Below, piece by piece: positions 12,592 through 24,729 of a stretch of 41,742 nt of DNA. The notes under the pieces are model-generated. The model was not told the origin of the DNA. It saw nothing but the letters and a program-made list of their open reading frames with translations, and did not search any database. The position numbers were made by a program, and so were the translations under genes. The stretch's first letter is position 1. The number at the start of each line of letters is the position of its first letter. The stretch is from contig JAKOGH010001165.1 in NCBI GenBank assembly GCA_024811115.1, positions 1 through 41,742 on the forward strand, in the 5' to 3' direction. This DNA comes from Terana coerulea. Taxonomy: Eukaryota; Basidiomycota; Agaricomycetes; Polyporales; Phanerochaetaceae.

Positions 12592-14846
12592 GCGGTCTAG
12601 TCCGTTCGCCGGCTAGCAGCGACGCTCGGGGTGACGACTACTGCATTCAATTTATGAGCTGTGTAAATGCCGGCTGCAGCAGAGCGAAAAGTGAACACGC
12701 ACTAATCTCAGTCGAGTCCGGCTCGAAGATGAGGCCAGTCTTCGTCGGAACTGAGGGATTCGGAGGATTAATATTTATGTGGCGCATCTTCGCACTCAAT
12801 CATGCATTGGCGCTCAATGTGCATCTTGAAACAGGTGCACATAGTATTGGGAAGGAATGACATGCGAGTCTAACCAGTAGATTGTTACGGCACTCACTTC
12901 TATGGCGCATGGTGATCCAGGACGTCGCCAATGAACGCAGATGACAGCGACATGGTGGATGGCACGATCACGTTTCAAGCCATCATTGACTTGCGACGTA
13001 GTATTTCGGCGATCCATATGGCTGTTCTGCATGCCGTGCTGCACCGCTATAACGGTCACACTCGGGATACCGGAGCCCGGACGGTGGCGAGGGGACCTGT
13101 TGTCAATGGCGGTGTAATGGGTCAAACTGGGCGTGCTTGAACGTATGCAGACGTACGGAATTTGCTTACCGTGCGTGTGCTACTGCTGGATTTGTTATTT
13201 AAGCTTGTGCACGAAGAAACGGTCTAGGGCCTCAAGTATAGTCGGCTACGAAGAGGGCACATGCCACGCGACATGTAGTCGGAGTACACGGGAGTGCACT
13301 CTCTTTCACTGGCGCGCCCTCGCCGGGTACTTGCATGGCTCCGCGAGCCCTGCAGGCATCACGGTGCGAGCTACAGTTCGGCATGAGCGACATAAAAGTA
13401 TGGCACAGCTCACTCACCAAGCTATGTCAAGTCCCGTCACGGCGCACATGCGATGAGTGCCTTTGTGCAGCTGCAGACACATCTCCACCAGCCCGTATGC
13501 CCATTCACCTAAGCTGACGTGTGCATGCGAGATTCACAGCACCACGGTTTTCTACGGGGATATTCTAGTGATGCATTCACAGGCTGGGAATTCCAACCGA
13601 AGGGATCGGCGGAACCCTGTCCGCGAAGGTGGGAGCGAAACACGTCGACGGCGTGCAGAAGTATAACACAGGCTTCATGCAGTGAATTTTCCAGTCGTGT
13701 GGTAGACCAGATTCTCGAGAGCGTAGGTGTCCAGTGCTGAGTAACGAGGACTGCACTGTTGAGGGTGTCAGAGTCAAGAGGAAACCCACGTGAAATGAGG
13801 AGCCGGCGTTCTATATTTGTTTTGAGGACCTCCCAGGTTCCGACCATCACCACCACCATTGATACTATGGTCTATCTGTCACTCGCCCTAATTCATCTCA
13901 TCCATGACTTGACTCATATCCACGACTTTCTCTCATCTTCTGACTGAAATCGTCACTACCAGCTGTATCATCTTGGACTTCTCTACGACAGGCTTGTTTC
14001 TCGGGTTTTCGAAGCCGCCTCTGAATACGACATACGAGGGCCTGTTCTCCAAAACTGGATTGAAAACTAATGCAACCATTCTTTTCGGCCTTTGGGTGCC
14101 CGAATTCTGCTACGAGGACAGATTGCTTAGGTTGGTAATTGTCGGCGAAGGACGGTTCAAAGGGTGTGAAATGTGCGCAATCACTTCTTGCGCCGTCTGC
14201 TTGTACTCAAAACACCTTCCTTGACGAACAGCCCTTCCATGTTCTCTTATGTGCTCCAAGTATACCACGAAAGGGCTTCTAGTTTTTCCACCTCTCAACA
14301 CGCAGACGGTCTGAAAGCTGGCCGCTCGCAGCCGTTCGTGCTATATGGTTGCCATTGCGCCTGCTACGAACCTTGGCCGTTTATGATACGTGCGAGGGAC
14401 GAATATGCAAACAAATCAGATTTGCAACACGTTGGCCCCTTGACCCCTATGTGCATGTTCTCACCTCGCTGTCAGCAGGAGGTGCTATCATCTCGTCTCT
14501 GTCACCATACCCTCCGTGTAGGATCGGACGCTCTCTATTGCTCAATCGATGTTTCGATTATTACTATCATCAGTTTACGAATGCGAATGGAGAACACGCA
14601 ACACGAAACGGGGCAGGCCAGTGATACCATAACTCCTGCGAGCCACCTTACGAATCCTCCGAGGCGTGTACCATGGCACGTGCGCATCTTGACCCCAAGT
14701 GGGGTCCTGTATTGGCCGGCTTTCTCGCGATCTTCGGCCGTTTGGGCCGGTCTCCTGTCGCAGAGGACTCTGGAGTGGTAGGTATAATAGGGCCGCCAAC
14801 CCCAGCTGGCTCTATACTCTTCTCTCACATCGACGGCCACTGTGAC
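12592..14846. other. long gene-poor stretch
   Basis: About 2.2 kb with only short overlapping frames, none with recognisable domains or consistent splicing. The last 150 bases are probably the promoter of the next gene: CTCTATACTCTTCTCTCACA just before its start resembles a fungal CT-rich start region. An in-frame ATG at 14673 could extend that gene by 58 residues, but the extension does not look like the family N-terminus. Confidence 0.45.
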
Positions 14847-15826
14847 ATGGAGCGACTCGAGAACATCGAAAAGTACGGCTACACCCCTGTCCCCCGTGAC
14901 CCGGAGGTGCTCCTGGCCAATCATCCCACCGCAGGCGGGCCGACTCCCCAGCAAGCTGACTACAAATTGTCCGAGTTGCCGTTCCCGGACAGCGAGCTTA
15001 TACGCCGGACCAAGGCTTTCGTACAGAAGGAGCTGAATGTGCCTACCTTCAACCATTGCCAACGCGTTTACGTCTACGGTACGACCGCCTATGCGTTATG
15101 AGCTACCTGAGGCCCGCCTAACCCCTATACAGGCACGGCGCTCGTGCGCAAGCACTTCCCGGAGTGGAAGTACGACGATGAGGCGTACTACCTCAGCTGC
15201 TTGTTCCACGACATCGGTACCGCGGACCGGTACATCGCGACAACAAAAATGTCTTTCGAGTTCAAGGGTGCCATTGTCGCGCGGGAGTTCATCTTGGAGC
15301 ATGGCGGCGAGGAAGATTTGGCGGATGCTATCACCGAAGTGCGTTCAATTCGCCTTGCGTTTTCGAATGCCCACAATTGACCATGCTTCACAGGCGGTTA
15401 TACGTCACCAGGACATCTTTGTGAAAGGCGGTAACATCACCGCCGTCGGCCAGGCTCTTCAGATCGCGACCATCATTGGTACGTATGGACGATACTTTTT
15501 GTGGCTACTCACCGCTGACAACATTCTGCAGACAATGTTGGCTTGTATGTCTCTCCGTAGCGGTTCGTACATCGGCGGCTGACGATCTATTACACAGACG
15601 CGCCAACCTCATCAGCAAGTCGCTTATCGAGGAGACCGTGAAGGCCTTCCCGCGCCTCGAGTGGGCATCATGCTTCGCCGGGACAGTCGAGAAGGAGCTG
15701 GCGCTCAAGCCGTGGTGTCACACAAGTTCATTCGAAAATCCGCGCTGGGAGATCGGCGTGCAAAGCAACTTTGCGACCGACGTGCGCAACAACACCCTCA
15801 TGAACCAGTATGACGGTGGTTTTTGA
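14847..15826 (+). CDS. HD-domain cyanamide hydratase-like protein
   Basis: Family members hydrate cyanamide to urea using a metal held by an HD domain. Five exons give 254 aa: 14847-15078, 15133-15338, 15394-15478, 15532-15544, 15598-15826. Exon 4 is only 13 nt. The start MERLENIEKYGYTPVPRDPEVLL matches the usual N-terminus. Metal ligands are visible as His70 in FNHCQRVY, His103-Asp104 in CLFHDIG, and RHQD (150-153). A C-terminal block CFAGTVEKELALKPWCHTS is also typical. It is convergent with the F-box gene, with 158 bp between the stop codons. Natural cyanamide exposure is rare, so the true substrate may be another nitrile or amide; the assignment is by family likeness. Confidence 0.88.
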
Positions 15827-15984
15827 GCACGCTGCACGTCTTCCAGACTTCTGTATCCGTACGAGCATATGCCTGGAACGACGTTGTGCTCGATGGACGG
15901 CTTAGTACAGTGTGTGGGTCGGCCTTCCCAAAGCATTGATTGAGGAATACGAGAATGAGCTACAAACTGTATACTACACAATAG

Positions 15985-17720
15985 TCACGTCGACGGTACT
16001 TCGCTTTCGTCAAAACTTTCATAGCATTGCATGAATTCTTGCGCAAACCGAACGATGTCACTCGTCCTCCCGTACCAAGCGGTTTCATCGTCTGTCAAGG
16101 CATTCAGGGCGGCGGGGAGATGCCAGTAGGAATGGGGGGTCGAGCAGTCTCAAACTTGTGCCGGGATGTAGGACGTGCTGCATGTACGCCACCGCCCACA
16201 CAACGGCAGCACGATCCATTTGGAGAGGCAGGCCTAAGGACAGGTTGAGGATCCGCAAAGACGTAAACTCCGGCTCCAGCAGTAGCTCCTCATTCGCAAG
16301 ATCTGCGTCTGAGACGGTGGGCGACACCTCGATGGTCAAGGTGTGCAAGTTGCGAGAGCGACGGGCCAGTATCCCTAGTGCGGGAAACGTGAGTGGGGCT
16401 TCGTCCAAGGGATGCAGGGGGCGGATGCTGAGGAGTGCGAGAGTATGGAGTCGAGGCCATGCCAGGGCAAGGGCTTCGAGCTCTGAGGGAGTGATGCTGA
16501 TGCAAGTGTGCCAGATTACCGTGAAGGACACCATGCTCGTACACGTCAGGGAGGGGCTGAAAGGCGTGCCAGTCGAGCCGGGCGAGGCTGTTGTCGCTCC
16601 AGCCGCGCATCACAGGTGCTGCCAGTCGGTACTTGCGCAGCGTGGGGCACCCGCCGGCGACGACCCGGTTGAGTTTCTGGACGTCGGCGTACTGGTCCGC
16701 GGTGACGAGGGACAAGTCCAAGTCGGTGAGGGACGCCAAGTTGAGCTGCCGCGTGAGGATGGGCAAGATGCTCGGTAGGGCGGAACAGAGTGCAAGTTCG
16801 GACAACGACATCTTGGTTTCAGAGTCGAAGGTGGCGGGCGTTACCAGCTCCTGGTGCAGCGGGTCGCTAATATTGGAGTACTGGTCTTGGTCGGATTCCA
16901 GAGAGCCAGGCGCTGCTCCGTTGGATGCTGACTAGGTCCTTCAGACCACCAAGGCCCGCGAAGAGACTGGGCGATAGGGCCCGCACGGGCAGGGCGATGC
17001 GCCGGAGCTTCGGCTTGTTGACCAGCACGGATGGGAAATGGGGACTCATTTTGATCCAATCGCTAGGTGCTGCAGCCCATATCGTGAACGACTCCAAATT
17101 CGGGGCCTTCGTCGCCAGGGCTTCGTCAAGGAAAAATTTGGGCTGGAAAACCACGAACCTACGTCCCCGGTTGTCCAAGTAGACTTCCAATTCTTTGAGG
17201 CTAGGCACGAGAAAGTGTCCGAGGGTGTTGAATCCGCCAATAGAGCCCTCGACCAGCACAGTCACCTTCACCAGTTTCGGAAGCCATTGCGAAATTCCGC
17301 CGGCCAACACGCTGTCGTCGAATAGCTTGCAGAAATTATTGCCCGCAAGGAGGTCCATCGTGAAGTGGCGGATATGGGGTGCATAGTGCAGTACGAACCG
17401 TGCAAGGCAGCGGTTCTTCGGCGGACCGACGAACTTGGTCTTCTTCACGTTCTTCTTGGGAGCATTCTACATGATCTTAGCGAGGACCCGGTGAGTTAGC
17501 TGGAGTAATAACTTACGAGAGTTTCGGCCGCTGGACGGAGGAAGCGATAGAGCTGAGCATGAGATACGTCGTCCCACATAATTTCCAAGGCCAGTTTGGA
17601 CCACTGCGAGTTGACTTGGGCTGCGGCCGCGAGTGTGGAAAGATCTTTCGGTTTGTCGAGGTTTGCGAAGACACTGCGAATAATCTCTTCGATGTAGAGC
17701 GGCGAATTGGTGTTAGACAT
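15985..17720 (-). CDS. F-box protein (leucine-rich, SCF substrate adaptor type)
   Basis: F-box proteins recruit substrates to SCF ubiquitin ligases. Five inferred exons give 496 aa: 17517-17720, 16987-17466, 16633-16931, 16213-16556, 15985-16148. The introns are 50, 55, 76 and 64 nt, and all phases agree. The N-terminus (SPLYIEEIIRSVFANL..LAAAAQVNSQWSKLALEIMWDD) is an F-box. The rest has Leu-rich repeats of the degenerate fungal type (LTDLDLSLV, LHTLALLSI, LHTLTIEV, LRILNLSL). It ends in NALTDDETAWYGRTSDIV. Internal introns 2-4 rest on frame continuity only, so their exact ends could differ. Large F-box families of this kind are common in Agaricomycetes, and the target is unknown. Confidence 0.75.
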
Positions 17721-18304
17721 GTCGACGAGGAGTATAAGAGACTGAGTGGGTATGGTATGTGGAGGATGAACGGAGAAGGCTGAGGAAGGGAAGATGCGCG
17801 CGACTATCGATTTATACGCTGCTAGTTGTTGGGCGCGTGACCGAGGAAGGCTGCTCTGGCCACCGACGGCTCCCAGCCGAGGAGCCAGCTGTCCATTTGG
17901 GGGGTATGCTGTGCAGACTTGTGTTGGTGTTTGTCTCCGCAAGTTGAAAGACAATGGATCTCTTGTTTGGGCGGGGAGGCCATGCAGCCCAGTGTCCCCG
18001 CCCAATGATGCACTGTATACAAATGGCGATCAATTCACGAGCTCGAAATTGATTTTACTGGCACTAATCAGCGCAGACGGTGTCAGCCATAGCGGGCCGT
18101 GTATGCTTTTGAGCTCACAAAAATTGAGTTGCGCGGCCAAATTGCCCCTCAGATGGGTAAGTTATATGATCTGGATTAACCGACTATGCCTGTGCCAACG
18201 TTACCCGCGAAATGTGACGTTCGAGCTTTCCTTTCAAACTTCCTTTGGTGGGGCTCCAGCCTCCATCAACGGGTTAGGCTGGTATTGACGGGACGGTCGA
18301 TAGA
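17721..18304. other. intergenic, F-box promoter side
   Basis: Contains the upstream region of the F-box gene (it reads leftward from 17720). No other gene, repeat or RNA could be supported. The short frames here lack family features. Confidence 0.5.
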
Positions 18305-18700
18305 TTACAAGTTAATTGCTTGAGGAATCCCAGTGACGGCGGCCCCGTCGTGTGTAAGTACAAGCTCGTTTGGCTTCTTCGTGTTGATCTGGAACCAATG
18401 ACCGTCCATAGAATCTGACATTCAAGAATGAGCGGGGACGTAAGAGAACGAGGTTAGAATACGTACCGGACACATCCTGTAATGCCACAGTACATCCTTC
18501 CTCTACCACCGCGGAGGTAGATCCTTTGCATCGTTTGCTTCAGGCATTTGATGGGCAACAGTACACTTCACGCTTGCTGTGATTGGCTTCGTAGTATTTG
18601 GAAGTAAAAGGTTTGTCCAAATAGTGAGAAATCGCCAGGTCCTGGAAGTGCCTTGAGTCAGCTGGGGGTTCTCTCACGGTTCCACAACGAGCGTGACTCA
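18305..18700 (-). CDS. small Cys-containing protein of unknown function, in-frame TGA
   Basis: Two exons are supported: from about 18700 to 18467, and 18414-18305, joined by a 52-nt intron (GTACGT...GTCAG). The final exon encodes DSMDGHWFQINTKKPNEL and THDGAAVTGIPQAINL. Upstream the same frame reads AISHYLDKPFTSKYYEANH, then YCCPSNA, a TGA stop (18540-18542), then SKRCKGSTSAVVEEGC. Both sides look coding, with a paired CC...C pattern across the stop. The start codon and any first exon are unresolved. I do not recognise the family. The TGA could be a sequence error, a recent nonsense mutation or the sign of a missed intron. There is no evidence for selenocysteine. Confidence 0.45.
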
Positions 18701-19179
18701 CTTAGCAAATGCGAGCAGGTCCCAAAGAGAACAAAAATCATTACGCCAACAAAAGAAAAATAGGGCGTTGCGCTTGGCGACAGGTGAACATTGGCGATCG
18801 CGAGAGGTAAGCACCGCCGTGCCGTGCGTGGTCAATGTAGGTATGCGGGAAAGGAAAGGGCCCAAACATGAGGTGGTAGGACATGTAGTCTGTTGACAGA
18901 CTCACGGTGTAGGGCGAGGCGGTGGGGAGCTGAATCACGACATGAACCATGCATGGGTGATACCTTCCAGGAACTCTGCAACATGAAGGTCCTGAATTCC
19001 AACCCGCGTTACAAGGAGTGCATTAAGAAAGCGCGGACACTGGAGAGGACGACGCGTAGGTATCTGCAGGCGTTGTAGACAAAGACATGAGAGAGTAGTA
19101 TGCATATATGCGCCAAGCTCAATTGAGACCTCACTTCTCTTCTAAACAGTGCCCACGACAGCGAGCATGCGCATACTCT

Positions 19180-20805
19180 TCACAGCTTGGCGCGTCTAGC
19201 CAATGGTCCAAACGCCCCGCTCCTGCACAAAACATCGATGTCCTTCCCACTCAACCCCAGCTCCACTAGGATCTGTTCAGTGTGCTGCCCGGGCACCAAG
19301 AACGCATCCGCACTGCGCGTGCTTACAGGGCGTGCAGGTGTCCGTGATAGCAGCGGATGGGGAACAGGGATGGCGTCAGCAGTGGGGCTGGGGCTGGACA
19401 GCGTGTCTATTCGTGACGCGAGCGCAGCGGCTTCGGCAGGGCTGAGCACCGGGAGCGTACATGCGTCTGAGCCTGAACAAAGTGTCAGCATGTAGGTAAA
19501 GATGGACGAGATAAAACATTGCTCGCCATGGAAGATAGCTGCCCATTCATCTCGAACACGCGTCTTGAACCCTCGCTCCAGCAAACTATTCAACTTTGGC
19601 CACGCGTCTCTGTCATACTGCTTGTCCAGCGTCGGTGTCCATTGGCCACGTTCCTCGTCGACATGGAAAGTGGACGGCAACGCCTCGAGGAAGCGGGTGA
19701 TAAATATCTCGTAAAATCGTGGCTCGAGGCACGCCACTGATACCCATCGGCCGTCCGCGCAGGTGTAGACGTTATAAAACGGCGCACCACCGTCGAGCGT
19801 GTTGCGCATTCGCGTGGTCGGCTGGGCCGTAGACACCGGCGGGGATGGCGGGAAGGAGGTGACGCTGAAGAGCGGGTTCGATGGTGCCATAGCTTGGAGT
19901 AGCGGGAAGCTGGATAGATAACGGGTGCCTGACACCTAGAGGTAGATTAGGCAACATGTCAAGCTGAATGAGAGCGGATAACGCACCATGTTTGCATCGA
20001 CGACTTGACCCAGCCCGCTTTTACTTCGTTCGATTAGTGCGAGGAGAATCCCCATGGCACAAGTAAGGCCGCCCCCGCCGAAGTCAGCCAGAAGGTTCAA
20101 GGGGAAACTTGGTTTCGTTGGCTCTCCGGGAAGCATCTGTAGCATAGTTCAAGAGGCGTCTGACCAGTACAGAACATGACTACGCCTACAGATAGCACGC
20201 CGCTTAGGGCTAGGTAGTTCAGATCATGTCCTATCTTGAAGTTGAACGACGGAACAGCTTGACGGATGGAGTTCGCGCACCTGCCATATCTCTATATGGG
20301 CCTGAGGGCATCTTTCATCTTCCGCACCTGGCACAGTTCATGATGGTAACGAACCTGTGGAGGGAAACCTATAACCCATACGTTTGAGAACGAAGCAAAG
20401 CTTTCAAGCATCACTCACCCTGCCAATCTCGCAAACACAAGCCTTCGGTTCAACCCACCCGTCCCATGAAATATGTCTGGTCCAAGCCTCAGCCTTTCCA
20501 ACACGCCAGGCCTGAATGGATCGATGACGACGTCCGCGCGCGCGATGAGCTTCCGTAGCAGCTCGAGGCCAGATGGGTTCTTCACGTCGATAGCAATGGA
20601 CCGTTTGTTGCGCGCGAGGGTATCGGCGGACTGGCTTTCTGGGAGGTCGACTCGGATGACGTCCGCACCCCAGTCGGCGAGTATGAGACCTGCGAAGGGC
20701 CCCGGTGCGAGTCCTGCGAACTGAGAGGACGGTCACTGTGAGACTCAACGAGATGGAGGAGTGTAAGGAGCGTACTTCAACCACCCGAATACCCTGCAAA
20801 GCCAT
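19180..20805 (-). CDS. CoA-transferase family III / alpha-methylacyl-CoA racemase-like
   Basis: The family racemises 2-methylacyl-CoA esters (branched fatty acid oxidation) or moves CoA between acids. Eight exons give 419 aa: 20776-20805, 20419-20720, 20355-20368, 20281-20301, 20190-20230, 19987-20136, 19527-19935, 19180-19472. Catalytic residues of the racemase branch are present: His124 in [11 protein letters not shown], Asp154 in ADFGGGG and Glu257 in [30 protein letters not shown] is the usual N-terminal CoA fold. Exons 3 and 4 are 14 and 21 nt. The last intron starts with GC (G|GCGAGC...TTCAG) and is 54 nt, so its retention would keep the frame. No peroxisomal SKL signal: the protein ends RRAKL, which is a possible weak PTS1-like tail. 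Confidence 0.9.
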
Positions 20806-23052
20806 GGTTCAGAACTGTAGAAGTTGCTGTTAGGTGTGAGCCTTTCGCGACGCGGCAGAGCAGGGCAGAGATGGTGGGTGGAATGAGGGGGCGTGGGAGC
20901 GCTATGCATCGCGGAGAGCGGTCATCAATCCCGTCAGACGCACCTTGCCTCCTTCCTCCATCCCTCCCCCGCGACCTTCGCTGCGTCACTATGCGACGAG
21001 TCGTTGTTGCATTATCCAAACAGTTGCTTGTCGCGGCCCTATGATCCCTAGACGCATAGCTAGGACGTACACAGAATCTCATTCGTTCGAGCCAAGCTCG
21101 ACAGGTCTTGCAGGATCAAGCATGCTAATCTGGCATTCCAGCATTCAAGTCCATATTTTGTCGCTACCCCTTTATTTCACGTCAATCTCGCAAAGTTAGC
21201 TTGGGGGCGGGACGTAGGGGTGGAGGGGTAATGAGCTAGCGGCTTTATGCTTCTGCCCAGAACACGACATAAAAGTGCCCAAAGCGGTGAGCCATCGCAT
21301 GGCTTGTTCCAGCGTCCACTCATTCTTCATTCACAAATAGTTTAACCTCATCTGCGAATGTCAGCCGGCTTTCAGTCGCTGAATGCAAATACCCTGCCTC
21401 GATGTGAACTTGGGCAGGAGGCGATTCACCTGCACCTGGTCACCGGTCGCGTTCACAAGGTGCTGTGATCCTTGGGAATAGCAATGAAATTAATAAAGCA
21501 TGTGCGGCCTGGTGAGTTGTCTTCGTAGTACGCGGCCGTTATCGGTTACTAAGGCAGTTATAGCCCTTGCACTCCAAATCGTTGCCAGACGGTAACACGC
21601 AATTGAAGGACCAATCGACCCTTGGCACTTCAGATAAAGCTTGAAATACGACACTCCGCTTCACAGTAACGTTGATTACGATTGCTCAGGAGCGCGGCAA
21701 CAACAACGCGGCCACAGCCTGCAAGCATAGAACCTACGGCCAGTTTACCAAATTGGCTTCGCAAGACGTTAGGACGGTTGCAAGCATCAGCCAGGGGGGT
21801 GAAGAAGCGTCCCTACTACACGCAGATGTGCTTTCCGTCGATTACCATCCGACGGTCCACGTTTCCCCACAAGTCGATTGGATACTAGCGTTGCAGAGCT
21901 CATATGTGCGCTTCATCACAAGTGGGTTTGGCTGTGTCCCTGGGTGGCTATCCAAAATTCCGTGTCACTGAAGCTTGAATCATTTTCATCCGAATACATC
22001 GCCATATGTATTGTGGTTGGTCGCTTACCTATCTTTGACTTCTTGAGCTTATTCTCATGCCTACGAATATCAACAGCGATGATGGCCGTCTGAATCTATA
22101 CGTTTCTGCGTATACCTTTATTATGAAGGTCTCAGATTCTGTTTGCACCGGGCGGTCACACAAGACACGGGGCGTGGTCCTGGGCAGAGCCTCTGCCAGC
22201 GAGAAAAGGCAATTCCCAAATGGAGCAGCGTGGCTTTGTGGCGTTCCCTAAATGGTAGAACCACGTGTACTGGTGTTGAACCTTCCTTTCCACGTTGTCG
22301 GCCTGAACTTGGCATTCATGTTCGTCTCCTATATAGTCCTCAATCCAAACCAGCTTCAACTTTCTCGTCGAAAAGGTTCATGGCTTTCGCGGTTGTGCGG
22401 CAGGGTGCAGCCGGGGGTCTAGCTCTTACAGAGTACTCACGCCCACACTTCTTCTCGGCACGACGTAGGCCAACAGCATCACAATAGATTTCCCCAAGAC
22501 TCCCTTGGGAGCCCCGAGTCACTTGGAGCTGGTTTGTGTTCGCCAAACACAATGATCGGATGCCACTTACGAAGCCCCAGCCGAGACAAGTTACAACAAT
22601 TCTGCAACTATCCCACAGACAGCCGCCTGCCCTGTCTCACCGCCATGTTCCCTTTACCATCCAGAGGCCACAATTACCCTATCCCTGTAGTCCAGATAGT
22701 GTTGGGCGATGGACGATGAAGCGTTCTTACCTGTCGAACAAGCCATTTATCACGGGTTTCGAGCGCTTCAGAGGCAGTGTGATGATGGTTGCCCCTGGTT
22801 GCCCGGCGGCAGCGAACACGCATCTCGCAGAGGCTGTGGACGGCCCGTCTCTGAACAGTTCACCGTGTGGCTCCCGTGTGAGTGCCTGCTTCGTCAATGT
22901 TGGGATGGCGCTCTCACTGTTCGATATCACGACTCGTAATGTTTCCATCCAACCTTAACAGGCTCGGACGCGCCGTCTTGTGTCTTAAGTGAAGTCGTCC
23001 GCGCCCGCCGCAATCGCCATGCTGGCACTCTTGCTCGCCCCCAGGTTGCACC
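20806..23052. other. gene-poor stretch upstream of the racemase
   Basis: The first few hundred bases are the likely promoter of the racemase gene. Beyond that I see only unsupported short frames, including those at 21672-21971 and 22536-22958. None has recognisable motifs, consistent splice pairs or a signal peptide. Confidence 0.45.
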
Positions 23053-23400
23053 ATGCCGTCGACGTGGAAGCGGGAACATCCAGCGAGGGGCGACGCTGGC
23101 GAAAAGCTTGACATGTCGTCGTCGACCCAGCCCCCAACAATCGCTATCGCTCAACTGGAGAACACCGCACCGACAACGTACTCTGCGCCACGTCACATCT
23201 CTGCTGGACCCATCGCGGGTATTACTATCTCAGCTCTAGTTGTGGTTTTTGGAGTTGCAACGTACTTCATTGTGATGCACCGACGTCGTACTAGACAGGA
23301 CGACTCTGTTCGGGTTCGCATGCCTAGGCGGAGATTTGCTCGTCTTCCGAAAACTGGTGTGGAATCTATATCTACGATTCTCTTTCCTCGAATGTGCTAA
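23053..23400 (+). CDS. possible single-pass membrane protein exon
   Basis: The open frame carries a Ser/Thr/Pro-rich segment and then one transmembrane helix (ISAGPIAGITISALVVVFGVAT) followed by basic MHRRRTR. This is the same stalk, helix and basic-stop layout as the gene at 10802-11480, though the sequences differ. I found no ectodomain exons upstream and could not decide the downstream splicing. Frames continue open to about 23700 with a Ser-rich tail (SSPPSAPRQSTEARRNRSP in another frame). It may be a degenerate relative or the 3' half of a gene I cannot splice. Confidence 0.3.
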   Translation: MPSTWKREHPARGDAGEKLDMSSSTQPPTIAIAQLENTAPTTYSAPRHISAGPIAGITISALVVVFGVATYFIVMHRRRTRQDDSVRVRMPRRRFARLPKTGVESISTILFPRMC

Positions 23401-23729
23401 ATCTGCGGGTGGTATAGGGAGCCCTGCGCCCGACGCCGAGCGCACATCGCTCTACCAATACGTTCTACCCATTTTCGCCAAGTTCGCCACCCCGAAAGCG
23501 ACTTTTGAAGGGTTTTCTGCCAGCGTCGACGGACGCTTTGTACCGGAGACTACCCCTCGATTGTGTTCACTTCTGTCATCGGGTCTGCTGAGCAGTCCGG
23601 CTCAGATGCGCAGTCATCGCCTCCAAGTGCGCCTAGGCAGTCGACTGAGGCTCGGAGGAACCGATCGCCTCTTGTTATCGTCATCCCATCATCTTGATAC
23701 CTTTTCTGACACGGCTATCGCAAGGACGT

Positions 23730-24552
23730 GAGTGCTTGCACTCGTTCGTCGTTGGTGATCCTAACGCATCCGTTTAGACTACTGGGACTGTCTTCAAACT
23801 AACATACGCTTAAACCGTCGTGATGTATGTCATTCTCTTGCTACAGTTGCTTCATAGCTAATATCTTAATCTTTAGATCGTTATAAATCCCTCACGGACT
23901 TGACTATCATCTGCTTTATTCCACTACTCACGACAATGGACGCAGAAAGGGCTCTGAGAATGCGTCAGCTATTCATACCTCCCGCATGTCTGAATCACAC
24001 GATCCCCCCTTTCGCACTACAATTATACAGTTCCCGGACGCTTGACATAACACACCCATTTCTTTAGATGTAATGCATTCATTTTAATCGCACAGCACGT
24101 CATAACCCGCTTTCCAATATGCAGACGCATTGGTTGTTTTGCACCATTCTTGCCCAGACCACCGATGCTGTCTCTGCAACTCCTTGAATAGACTGTCAAA
24201 GCGTGGTGCTCCACTAGCCGGTGAGCCTAAAGGAGCCGGAACATTAATCCCTCGCAGCTAATCGCTGGGGTCTGGATGTTGAGACTCCTCCGCGCAACGT
24301 CTGTCTATGACCTACGGCCCCAAGCCCTGGTTGATAGAAAACGTCAGAAAGATATTAATACATATTGACGGGTATGCTCACGAGTTGGACCATGATTGGA
24401 ACCAGCTGTTTATCGAGGGCGCACCGTTTCCGACAGTCCCTAAACCGTGGCCTTGTTTCATAGTTATAGGCATGAAAGTTGCATCGGAAAGGTCCAGCCT
24501 CCTTGTAAGTCGATCAAACCTGTCATATAAAGAGCTTAGTACACAACATTAC
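23730..24552. other. intergenic, nothing resolved
   Basis: No supported gene. A frame at 24307-24600 (+) is open but has no recognised motif. A motif-like GAPRFDSLFKELQRQ on the minus strand near 24190 is discussed under rejected items. Confidence 0.4.
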
Positions 24553-24729
24553 TCAAATACAAACGTTAAGACTCAACTTGTCGGGAACGGTGGACCGTAA
24601 GGCGGGCCGAATCAAAGGATGGCCACTGGTTAGCGCCCTCTGCGACATGCTGATGTAACCAAGCGGTGTGGCGAAGGCGCATGCAGCCAGCGCAAGCATG
24701 CTTATAACGATGGAAAATGTGACGTGCAT
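24553..24729 (-). CDS. putative small secreted peptide, 58 aa
   Basis: The ATG at 24729 follows a CT-rich stretch and opens a good signal peptide (MHVTFSIVISMLALAACAFA, probable cleavage after AFA). The mature part would be about 38 residues with little character and a C-terminal LNVCI. The last four residues, NVCI, loosely fit a CaaX box, and fungal mating pheromones end in CaaX. Pheromone precursors lack a signal peptide, however, so that idea is weak. It could also be the first exon of a longer gene. No neighbour gives a hint. Confidence 0.35.
   Translation of the reverse strand: MHVTFSIVISMLALAACAFATPLGYISMSQRALTSGHPLIRPALRSTVPDKLSLNVCI

Noticed and set aside
14673..14846. Upstream in-frame ATG as the start of the cyanamide hydratase
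   Set aside because: The extra 58 residues do not resemble the family N-terminus. The later ATG at 14847 follows a CT-rich start region and begins exactly like the family.
18540..18542. Selenocysteine at the in-frame TGA
   Set aside because: No SECIS-like element was seen, and Dikarya are not known to make selenoproteins. Error or mutation is far more likely.
18709..19077. Small plus-strand gene ending in KVLNSNPRYKECIKKARTLE
   Set aside because: The last stretch looks coding, and a GAGAG|GTAAGC donor lies upstream, but no acceptor gives a convincing join. The likely gene here is on the other strand. Too weak to list.
24100..24215. GAPRFDSLFKELQRQ on the minus strand as a fifth family motif
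   Set aside because: The first part fits the secreted-family motif but the end (LQRQ) does not. There is no signal peptide, start or donor in the right place.
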